In this document: in pieces, positions 1-5,141 of the stretch
How positions within the stretch are numbered: the stretch's first letter is position 1
Layout: each line of letters begins with the position of its first letter
DNA from: CAYYRI01 sp964474185
Lineage (GTDB): Bacteria; Patescibacteriota; Minisyncoccia; Minisyncoccales; RBG-13-42-11
DNA: 18,819 nucleotides
Assembly (NCBI GenBank): GCA_964474185.1
Contig: CAYYRI010000006.1
Span: 1 to 18,819 of the forward strand
Reading direction: 5' to 3'
The notes under the pieces: generated by a model
What the model saw: the letters and a program-made list of their open reading frames with translations, nothing else
Told to the model about the DNA's origin: nothing
Databases searched by the model: none
Program-made: the position numbers and the translations under genes

Positions 1-473
1 CCGACTTTTCTTTTGTTCAAAATCTGAAATCTCAAATTGAGGAGTGTAAAGACAAATTGGACAAGCTTTTGGACCTGCAATTGTCCGGTACAATCTCTAC
101 CGAAGAATACGCGGAAAAGAAACAAAAAATTCTCAACCAAAAGATTGAGATTTTAGAGAAATTGAAGGTTTTTCAACAAAAGGGGTACTCTTGGCTCGAA
201 CCGGCCAAAAACTTCATTTTAACCTCAAATGAAGCTAAAAAAGTGGCTTCCGGCACTAACTTGACAGGAAAGGCCGAATTTCTCAAAAAAGTCGGCTCGA
301 ACCTTGTTTTGGAGGCTCAAAACATAAAATATTTTCCACGCACCGCGTGGAAAATACTCGAAAATTTGCCCCCAGCCGCTGAGTCCCGCGAACGGGACGA
401 GGCGGAAAACGGAGCGGAAAAACAAGAATATAGTAGTGTGCTGCCGGGCTTGGATTCGAACCAAGATACATAG
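1..473 (+). CDS. Serine recombinase, C-terminal fragment (5' end outside window)
   Basis: The frame is open from position 3 with no start, so this is the 3' end of a gene that begins before the window. About 157 residues are visible. They open with a charged coiled coil (SQIEECKDKLDKLLDLQLSG, then TISTEEYAEKKQKILNQKIE), the pattern that follows the zinc ribbon in large serine recombinases of the resolvase/invertase family. This is followed by a GSNLVLEAQ-type segment that I associate with CPR recombinases. The catalytic resolvase domain is not in view. The last ten or so codons read antisense through the 3' half of a tRNA-Gln gene, and the stop (TAG, 471-473) lies inside it. Two strong hairpins sit in the coding sequence just upstream. 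It is the only long gene on the plus strand here. I infer an integrase marking the edge of a mobile element; the family call rests on the C-terminal tail only. Confidence 0.7.
   Translation, partial: DFSFVQNLKSQIEECKDKLDKLLDLQLSGTISTEEYAEKKQKILNQKIEILEKLKVFQQKGYSWLEPAKNFILTSNEAKKVASGTNLTGKAEFLKKVGSNLVLEAQNIKYFPRTAWKILENLPPAAESRERDEAENGAEKQEYSSVLPGLDSNQDT
330..356. repeat. Perfect 12-bp inverted repeat, 3-nt loop
   Basis: Positions 330-341 and 345-356 are exact reverse complements (TATTTTCCACGC / GCGTGGAAAATA) around the loop ACC. It lies in the recombinase tail, 85 bp from the tRNA-Gln gene, and no T-run follows it on either strand. It may be a recombination or structural site. It explains why both strands encode a similar YFPR-AWKI peptide here. 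Confidence 0.75.
376..405. repeat. Interrupted inverted repeat in recombinase tail
   Basis: The core stem GTCCCG/CGGGAC (383-388, 393-398) has loop CGAA. An outer CCGC/GCGG stem (376-379, 402-405) is separated from it by a 3+3 internal loop. It is markedly more G+C-rich than its surroundings. With the hairpin at 330-356 it makes a two-stem array immediately before the tRNA gene. Confidence 0.65.
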
Positions 474-511
474 CTCCAGGGGCTACGGTCCTACCGTTAG
501 ACGACCCGGCA
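441..511 (-). tRNA. tRNA-Gln(CTG)
   Basis: The acceptor stem TGCCGGG/CCCGGCA is perfect, with discriminator G73, which is usual for Gln. The D arm is GTCT...GGAC with an AACGGTA loop, and the T arm CTTGG-TTCGAAT-CCAAG is perfect. The anticodon arm is GTAGC-CCCTGGA-GCTAT, placing CTG (positions 477-479 on the plus strand) at 34-36. The variable region has 4 nt, as in some other bacterial Gln tRNAs. Position 33 is C where U is almost invariant (plus-strand base 480). No CCA is encoded. It lies 3 bp after ftsX on the same strand, so it may be transcribed with prfB-ftsE-ftsX. The plus-strand recombinase gene ends inside it. Confidence 0.9.
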
Positions 512-514
512 AAA

Positions 515-1423
515 TTAAACTTTTAGATATCTCCTGACGGCAATTAAGCTGGAAATTAATCCGACGCCGAGTCCGGCAAACAACTGTATCAGCAGTATCA
601 GCCAGAAATCGGCAATAAAGAATTTAAATAGATTAAGGCCGGGAAATAAAATTTCAAGTTTGGGGCTGAAAATCCAGCAAACCAAGACGGAAAACGAAAG
701 AGAAATCAAGGTGGCAAAGATTCCGGAAACTGCTCCCTGGACCAAAAACGGTCCCCGGATAAACCAGTTGGAAGCTCCGACCAGCCTCTGAATTTTTATT
801 TCTTCCTTGCTGCTGTAAATCGCCAGCCTGACGGTATTAAAGACAATCAGCATGGCAAAGATGGCCAAAACTATCGAGAAAAGAATTCCCGCTTTATTCA
901 AATTGGAAGTCAGGGAAAAGATCCTTTCGATTATCGGCTTTCTCTGATAATAATCGACCTTCTCGACTATGCTGTCGAATTTGGAATTTTCCAAAAAGTC
1001 GGCTACCGCCTGATATTGGCTGGCCTCGGAGGCCTTGATGCTCAAAGAGGCCAAAAAGGGATTCGTCCCCACTTCGTCCAATGATTCCATCAAAATCTGG
1101 CTGTCTTTGTGCCTCTCGGTAAAATTTTTAAATGCCTCTTCTGTTGAAACGTATGTCACTTCTTTCACTTCGGAAATTCCGGCAATCTCATTTTTTATAT
1201 TCAAAATATCGTCTTCTGAAGCCCCATATTTGAAATAAACCGATATATCGACTTTTTCCTGAATGCTTGAAATCAAAAATTGGCTCGCCTGCTTAAAAAG
1301 AAAAAGAGAAGTTATCGCGGAAATAACCATCACCAAAATAAAAATAGTGGCCATATTTTGCCCGCCGTCCCGTGAAAAGTTTCTCCAACCCGCCTTGAAT
1401 ATTCTTTTGGTTAAAACCAGCAT
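515..1423 (-). CDS. ftsX: Cell-division protein FtsX
   Basis: This is the membrane subunit of the FtsEX complex, which couples cytoplasmic ATP hydrolysis to activation of peptidoglycan hydrolases at the septum. The 302 residues have the family layout: a cytoplasmic N-terminus, TM1 (about 25-46), a large extracytoplasmic domain (about 50-175), then TM2 (178-200), TM3 (228-252) and TM4 (272-295). The conserved cytoplasmic motif EEIKIQRLVGAS follows TM2 and is the FtsX signature that contacts FtsE. The start ATG lies 10 bp after ftsE and has no clear Shine-Dalgarno sequence. The order prfB-ftsE-ftsX is conserved in many bacteria. Length is normal. Confidence 0.95.
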   Translation of the reverse strand: MLVLTKRIFKAGWRNFSRDGGQNMATIFILVMVISAITSLFLFKQASQFLISSIQEKVDISVYFKYGASEDDILNIKNEIAGISEVKEVTYVSTEEAFKNFTERHKDSQILMESLDEVGTNPFLASLSIKASEASQYQAVADFLENSKFDSIVEKVDYYQRKPIIERIFSLTSNLNKAGILFSIVLAIFAMLIVFNTVRLAIYSSKEEIKIQRLVGASNWFIRGPFLVQGAVSGIFATLISLSFSVLVCWIFSPKLEILFPGLNLFKFFIADFWLILLIQLFAGLGVGLISSLIAVRRYLKV

Positions 1424-1433
1424 GTTAAAAATA

Positions 1434-2132
1434 TTAAATTACGAATCTCCCCTCTTCTTCGTCTCTGATTATTTTCCCCTCCTGGAGAGTGACGACTCTT
1501 TTCCCTAAAGAATTGATTATTTCTTTGTTGTGGGTGGCCAGGACTACAGTGGTGCCGAATTCGTTAATTTTCAATAAAAGGCGGATAATATCCAAAGTAT
1601 GATAAGGATCCAAATTCCCGGTGGGCTCATCGGCCAGAATAATCTCCGGCCGGTGGATCAAGGCCCTGGCAATCGCCACTCTCTGCTTTTCTCCTCCCGA
1701 AAGCTGGACGGGAAAATTATTGGCCCTGTGTTTTAATCCGACAATCTCCAAAACGTCGGCTACGTCCCTGGCAATTTCTTCGTCCGAAGCGCCGACCACT
1801 TCCATCGCATAAGCCACGTTTTCGTAAGCGGTCTTGGAAGAAAGCAATTTATAATCCTGAAAAACCGCTCCGATTTTCCGTCTAAGTTCCGGAATCTTCT
1901 GCGGTTCAATCTTCTGGATGTTTTGATTGTCGAAAAAAATCCGCCCGGAAGTCGGCCGTTCTTCGGCCAGAAGAAGCCTGAATAAGGTTGTTTTCCCGGC
2001 TCCCGACTTGCCAACAATGGAAACAAATTCTTTTGGTTTAACCTCAAAAGTTATATCGTCCAGGGCTACGGTCTTTTGCCCGTCCCGAGAATGGACGGAA
2101 TATGTTTTACAGACGTTTTGAAACTTTATCAT
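1434..2132 (-). CDS. ftsE: Cell-division ATP-binding protein FtsE
   Basis: This is the ABC ATPase of FtsEX, peripheral on the inner face of the membrane. The 232 residues contain every ABC motif: Walker A GKSGAGKT (41-48), Q-loop around FQDYKLL (91-97), signature [15 protein letters not shown] (144-158), Walker [13 protein letters not shown] (164-175) and the switch histidine in ATHNKEI (199-205). DEPTGNLD and the short length are typical of FtsE/LolD-type ATPases, and the adjacent ftsX settles the choice. It is co-oriented with prfB upstream (60-bp gap) and ftsX downstream (10-bp gap). No strong Shine-Dalgarno sequence precedes the ATG. Confidence 0.96.
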   Translation of the reverse strand: MIKFQNVCKTYSVHSRDGQKTVALDDITFEVKPKEFVSIVGKSGAGKTTLFRLLLAEERPTSGRIFFDNQNIQKIEPQKIPELRRKIGAVFQDYKLLSSKTAYENVAYAMEVVGASDEEIARDVADVLEIVGLKHRANNFPVQLSGGEKQRVAIARALIHRPEIILADEPTGNLDPYHTLDIIRLLLKINEFGTTVVLATHNKEIINSLGKRVVTLQEGKIIRDEEEGRFVI

Positions 2133-2192
2133 GTATGAAAATTAAATTTTAATTTCCGAGCGAAGAAATAAATTTTTTCTTTATCTTCGTTT

Positions 2193-3249
2193 TTACTCTG
2201 CAGAAACTTGCTTTTCAATAAATTCGTCCAAGTTACCGTCCAGAATTCCCTCAACATTGGAAGACTCAACATCGGTTCTCAGATCTTTCACTAATTTATA
2301 AGGGTGCAAAACGTAAGACCTAATCTGGTTTCCCCAACTGGCCGATATTTTGGCGCCTTTCACCTTTTTTAATTCGGCTTCCCGCGTTTCCTGGGAAAGC
2401 TGGTAAAGTTTGGAATAAAGCATTTCCATCGCCCTTTTTCTGTTATCGCCCTGCGTCCTTTCCGATTGGCAAGAAACCACGATTCCCGTAGGCTCATGAG
2501 TGATTCTGACGGAAGTTTCTCTTTTGTTCACGTATTGCCCCCCGGGGCCGGAAGCCCGATAAAATTCAATTTTCAAATCTTCCGGTCTGATTTTTATTTC
2601 CGATTCCTCAATTTTTATTTCGGGCAGCACTTCGACCAGGGCAAACGAGGTGTGTCTCAATTGCTGGGAGGAAAAAGGAGAAATTCTGACCAACCTGTGC
2701 ACTCCGGTTTCTTTTTTTAAAAACCCGTAAGCGTATTTTCCTTTGATTTCCAAGAAAGCCTGTTTTATCCCGATTCTTCCCTCAGGGCCCCCTCCTTCGC
2801 CGAAAGACTGATGCAGGATTTTTGTTGCAAAATTCTTCCTTTGGCAATATCTTTCATACATCCTCAAAAGGATTGTCGCCCAGTCCTGGGCGTCCTGACC
2901 GCCGGCTCCGGAGAAAATCGATAAAATCGCGTTTCCGCCGTCATATTCGCCGGAAAGAAAAATTTTTAATTCCTCTTTCCCTATTCTCCTCTCAAACTCC
3001 TCAGCTCCTTCTTCTTTTAATCCGGCCAGCTCCTTTTTCAATTCGTCAAACTCGGTTATTTCTTCCTGTAATTGAGCCAATTCCTGGCTTATTTTTATTG
3101 CTCTCTCTTTATCTTTCCAAAGATCGGGGTTTTGGATTTCTTTTTCTAATGTTTTGATTTTTCCCGCCTTATTACCCAGGTCAAAGACGGTCCGTCAAAT
3201 GACGGAGCTTAGCCTCTAATTCTTCAATTTTTTCAGGAAAATCTGGCAT
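2193..3249 (-). CDS. prfB: Peptide chain release factor 2, programmed +1 frameshift
   Basis: RF2 terminates translation at UGA and UAA. The main reading frame has the codon-recognition tripeptide SPF (in RISPFSSQQLRHTSFA) and the catalytic GGQ (in SGPGGQYVNK). A 22-codon leader frame begins at ATG 3247-3249 (MPDFPEKIEELEAKLRHLTD, then RL) and ends at CTT-TGA (TGA 3181-3183). A +1 shift at CTT-TGA-C continues as DLGNKAGKIKTLEKEIQNPD, matching the normal RF2 N-terminal domain and joining the main frame. The product is about 351 residues, the usual RF2 size. Without the shift only a 22-residue peptide is made. The Shine-Dalgarno-like stimulator upstream of CTT is weak, and a 7-bp hairpin (3191-3206) lies just 5' of the slip site. 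An extended -10 promoter is at 3261-3269. Confidence 0.95.
3180..3206 (-). promoter_or_regulatory. RF2 recoding site (CTTTGAC) with upstream hairpin
   Basis: The slip heptamer CTTTGAC (minus strand, 3186-3180) is the standard RF2 autoregulatory site: slow reading of UGA when RF2 is scarce lets tRNA-Leu on CUU slip +1. Immediately 5' of it lie TCCGTCA-TT-TGACGGA (3206-3191), a perfect 7-bp stem, and a 4-nt spacer CCGT. The classical AGGGGG stimulator is missing; only GGA within the stem resembles it. Confidence 0.88.
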
Positions 3250-3260
3250 ATTCTTTAAAA

Positions 3261-3269
3261 AGTATATCA
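3261..3269 (-). promoter_or_regulatory. Putative extended -10 promoter for prfB
   Basis: On the minus strand TGATATACT fits an extended -10 element (TG-n-TATACT). The -35 match is poor. Initiation would fall about 5-8 nt before the prfB leader ATG at 3249. The preceding T-rich tail of the tRNA-Thr terminator ends just upstream, so prfB needs its own promoter. Confidence 0.5.
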
Positions 3270-3280
3270 CAATTCTTCTC

Positions 3281-3317
3281 AAAATAAAACCCCCACACCA
3301 AAATTTGGTGTGGGGGT
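3281..3317 (-). terminator. Intrinsic terminator after tRNA-Thr
   Basis: A perfect 12-bp G+C-rich stem, ACCCCCACACCA/TGGTGTGGGGGT (3289-3300, 3306-3317), has a 5-nt loop. On the minus strand it is followed by TTTATTTT. The plus strand has no T-run after the stem. It separates the tRNA-Gly/AlbA_2-like/tRNA-Thr unit from prfB. Confidence 0.85.
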
Positions 3318-3322
3318 AAAAG

Positions 3323-3393
3323 AGCCGATGGGCAGAGTTGAACTGCCGTCGGTGGTTTACGAAACCACTGCTTTGCCACTAAGCTACATCGGC
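3323..3393 (-). tRNA. tRNA-Thr(CGT)
   Basis: The acceptor stem GCCGATG/CATCGGC is perfect. The anticodon arm is GTGGT-TTCGTAA-ACCAC with anticodon CGT (plus-strand 3359-3361), and the T arm is GGCAG-TTCAACT-CTGCC. The discriminator base is U rather than the A usual in bacterial tRNA-Thr. No CCA is encoded. It follows the membrane AlbA_2-like gene by 23 bp and precedes a strong terminator, so it is probably the last gene of that transcript. Confidence 0.93.
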
Positions 3394-3416
3394 ATTATAT
3401 CCTCTCGGGCCGTGTT

Positions 3417-4409
3417 TTAACTCTCTTTCCAATGCGATTTTATATAATCTGCAGCTTCGCTCATTATCAAAGAAGTGGTTGCGTTTCCGGTTCTCACATA
3501 AAACTCTTCGGAATTGTTTGTCTTCAGATAAACCGGCGCGTCGCTCGGCAAAACCTCCACCAGACAAATGTCACGGCCGTTAATTTTTTCAAAATTCAGT
3601 TTTACAAACTGCCTGAATCTGGCTCCCAGCACGGTATTGAAGATGTGGTTGAAATGATTTTCAAAACCGTCCCGATCCGTCCGGGGCAGAGTTTTGTAAT
3701 CTTCCTCCAGGCCATTTACGGATTTATTATCGCTAACTCCCAAAACAAGCCTTCCTCCTTCTAAATTCAAGAAACTGGCAACGGACTTCATCGCCGTTCT
3801 TTCCAATTCTTTATTAAGAATTTTCCTTTTGCCGTCCCACCTTAAACTCTCTTTGAACTCAAGATTGTTGGCCTCGCCGCCCAAAATAAGGTCGAGAATG
3901 GACAACTTTTGGTCTTTTCCGGCTTCGGAGAGATTGATTTTTTCGATAAGGTTTTTCAGGGTATCGGAAATTAATTCGGCGTTTTCTATATTGCGCAGGA
4001 AAAGAACGGATTTTGAATCAAAATTACGGATAATAAGCGTACCGCAATTGGTCAGCTTTTCCAGCAAATTCTGCCTGTAAACCACCTCTTTCGCGTCTTT
4101 TATGGGGAAGGAGGATTGGGTGACGGAAAAAATTCCTTTTTTTCTTATTATTTCTTTTTCCCTGATTTCGTAATTTTCATTCGTCCATCTGAAAAAAATG
4201 GCGAGGGTGATAAGAAGCTGAAGCGAGGAGGTGGCCAGAACCAAAGAGTAATCATAGCGGACAAATCTGGCTAAAGTGTAGTGCAGAAAGCTTTCAACGT
4301 TAAAAAGATAAGCGGCAAAAACCAGCAAAATAGTTGCCGCCATCTCGACAAAAACGATGTTCCTTATCAGGGACAGCGGACCCCGCTTGATTATTATCGG
4401 ATATTTCAT
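3417..4409 (-). CDS. Membrane protein with PH-like (bPH2) and AlbA_2/Schlafen-type domains
   Basis: I chose the ATG at 4409 (MKYPIIIKRG); the open frame extends upstream only by reading through the tRNA-Gly gene. The 330-residue product has two N-terminal membrane helices (about 18-37, 54-73). A beta-rich stretch follows (about 78-158, NYEIREKEIIRKKGIFSVTQ onward), typical of bacterial PH domains. Residues 180-325 look like an AlbA_2 (Schlafen DNA-binding) domain: NLEFKES (182-188), then ERTAMKSVASFLNLEGGRLV (203-222) and LGVSDN, ending with EEFYVRTGNAT. AlbA_2 domains bind nucleic acid and are often found in regulators or defence proteins, mostly soluble, so a membrane-anchored version is unusual. 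It lies 7 bp after tRNA-Gly. No Shine-Dalgarno sequence is seen. Function unknown; the bPH2 call is less certain than AlbA_2. Confidence 0.8.
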   Translation of the reverse strand: MKYPIIIKRGPLSLIRNIVFVEMAATILLVFAAYLFNVESFLHYTLARFVRYDYSLVLATSSLQLLITLAIFFRWTNENYEIREKEIIRKKGIFSVTQSSFPIKDAKEVVYRQNLLEKLTNCGTLIIRNFDSKSVLFLRNIENAELISDTLKNLIEKINLSEAGKDQKLSILDLILGGEANNLEFKESLRWDGKRKILNKELERTAMKSVASFLNLEGGRLVLGVSDNKSVNGLEEDYKTLPRTDRDGFENHFNHIFNTVLGARFRQFVKLNFEKINGRDICLVEVLPSDAPVYLKTNNSEEFYVRTGNATTSLIMSEAADYIKSHWKES

Positions 4410-4416
4410 GTGTTTG

Positions 4417-4487
4417 AGCGGGTAACGGGAATCGAACCCGTATCTCGACCTTGGGAAGGTCACGTTCTACCACTGAACCATACCCGC
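4417..4487 (-). tRNA. tRNA-Gly(CCC)
   Basis: The acceptor stem GCGGGTA/TACCCGC is perfect, with discriminator U, as usual for bacterial Gly. The D arm is GTTC-AGTGGTA-GAAC. The anticodon loop TTCCCAA carries CCC at 34-36 (plus-strand 4453-4455). The T arm is ACGGG-TTCGATT-CCCGT. No CCA is encoded. It lies between a palindromic element (4490-4553) and the AlbA_2-like gene on the same strand. Confidence 0.95.
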
Positions 4488-4489
4488 GC

Positions 4490-4553
4490 TATACAAAGTT
4501 TTCTAAAAAACTTTGTCGCGCCCGACAAAAAACTTTGAAGTTTTTTGTATAGG
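4490..4553. repeat. Double-hairpin palindromic element between ftsB and tRNA-Gly
   Basis: Outer arms CTATA/TATAG enclose two perfect hairpins: CAAAGTTTT-CTAA-AAAACTTTG and CAAAAAACTT-TG-AAGTTTTTTG. These are joined by TCG-CGCC-CGA, which can pair across the centre. The two hairpins are related inverted sequences, so the DNA can also fold as one long imperfect stem. The region fills the gap from ftsB to tRNA-Gly. On the minus strand it could terminate ftsB transcription, but no clean T-run follows. Confidence 0.7.
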
Positions 4554-4556
4554 GCA

Positions 4557-4943
4557 TTACAATCCTAATTTTTCAAGAATGTTTTCCCAGAAACTTTTTT
4601 GTTTTTCGGCGGCCGCCTGAGCATTTTCTTCCGGAGGCAAAACTACCACCGCTTCTTCGCCCGGCTTTTTATACCCCTGCTCCCTGGCTTTTTCTTCCCA
4701 ATAAGCATCGTTTTCGGTTTGGGAAATACCGGCCTGGAGCTGCTGGTTTTTTTCTTCCAGCTGCTGGACTTCTTTTTTCAAAGATTCTATCTTGTTCAAT
4801 AATTCTTCTCTTTTCTGGGTTATCCTCCAATCAGAAACAAACAAAAACCCGATTATCCCGAAAAAAAGGATTCCGAGAAAAATCGCAAAAAACATATTCT
4901 GGCGGGAATCTCCCTTTTCTGTTCTTCTTGTTTTTGTTATCAT
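4557..4943 (-). CDS. FtsB/DivIC-type septum formation initiator
   Basis: This is a bitopic division protein that bridges FtsL and FtsQ in the septal complex. The 128 residues have a short basic cytoplasmic N-terminus, one membrane helix (about 17-40, FFAIFLGILFFGIIGFLFVS), and a periplasmic-side coiled coil (about 43-78, REELLNKIESLKKEVQQLEE). The family-typical AREQGYKKPGEEAVV motif follows, and then an Ala/Gln/Glu-rich tail. Length and layout match the DivIC/FtsB family (Pfam DivIC). I cannot say whether FtsB or DivIC is the better name. It is divergent from the small plus-strand ORF, with only 13 bp between start codons. Confidence 0.88.
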   Translation of the reverse strand: MITKTRRTEKGDSRQNMFFAIFLGILFFGIIGFLFVSDWRITQKREELLNKIESLKKEVQQLEEKNQQLQAGISQTENDAYWEEKAREQGYKKPGEEAVVVLPPEENAQAAAEKQKSFWENILEKLGL

Positions 4944-4956
4944 CGGTATTAGTTAT

Positions 4957-5061
4957 ATGAAACTGAAAACTCAAAAAATTTTAAGGGTAATCTGGATTAT
5001 CTTAATCTCCTTGGTGGTCTTGAGTATGTTCGCTTTTCTCTTCGCTCCTTCTCTGTTTTAG
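4957..5061 (+). CDS. Small single-pass membrane protein (34 aa)
   Basis: ATG at 4957, TAG at 5059-5061. The peptide has a basic N-terminus (MKLKTQKILR), one strong hydrophobic helix (about 11-30) and the short tail PSLF, which predicts a bitopic protein with its N-terminus in the cytoplasm. The longer frame running in from 4792 is only the antisense shadow of ftsB. It is one of just two plus-strand genes and starts 13 bp from the divergent ftsB start. Small helix-plus-AP.F peptides of this kind are, in my recollection, recurrent in Parcubacteria, but I cannot confirm a family. No clear Shine-Dalgarno sequence is seen. Function unknown. Confidence 0.6.
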   Translation: MKLKTQKILRVIWIILISLVVLSMFAFLFAPSLF

Positions 5062-5066
5062 ATAAT

Positions 5067-5141
5067 AGAGAATTTTCTCTTTAATTTCAACCACCGAGCT
5101 TCCGCAGGAAGCGAAGGTCGAAATGAAGCCTTGGCTTCATT
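5067..5141. repeat. Cluster of three hairpins between convergent gene ends
   Basis: The hairpins are AGAGAA-TT-TTCTCT (5067-5080), GCTTCC-GCA-GGAAGC (5098-5112) and AATGAAGCC-TT-GGCTTCATT (5122-5141), all perfect. They fill the gap between the small plus-strand ORF (ends 5061) and lepA (ends 5137), and the last stem contains the lepA stop codon. They may act as bidirectional terminators or mRNA 3'-end stabilisers. None has a textbook T-run. Confidence 0.6.

Noticed and set aside
57..473. A complete gene starting at TTG 57
   Set aside because: The frame is open upstream to the window edge and the peptide looks like the tail of a longer recombinase.
2160..2190. Imperfect hairpin CGAAG...CTTCG between prfB and ftsE
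   Set aside because: It is bulged and A+T-rich, and its T-run faces the plus strand where no gene ends; weak evidence for a terminator.
3394..3399. TATAAT directly before tRNA-Thr
   Set aside because: It abuts the tRNA 5' base, leaving no room for initiation upstream of it; it is more likely part of the spacer of a co-transcript.
4410..4463. N-terminal extension of the AlbA_2-like protein to 4463
   Set aside because: It would be read through tRNA-Gly; the peptide is a typical tRNA read-through and the downstream ATG gives a normal membrane N-terminus.
4792..4956. Plus-strand frame 4792-5061 as an 89-residue protein
   Set aside because: The first 55 codons are antisense to ftsB; only the last 34, from the ATG at 4957, make a sensible protein.
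5137..5139. Recoding of TGA (Gly, code 25) as in some CPR lineages
   Set aside because: TGA ends several intact genes at their family-normal length and RF2 is present, so the standard bacterial code applies.
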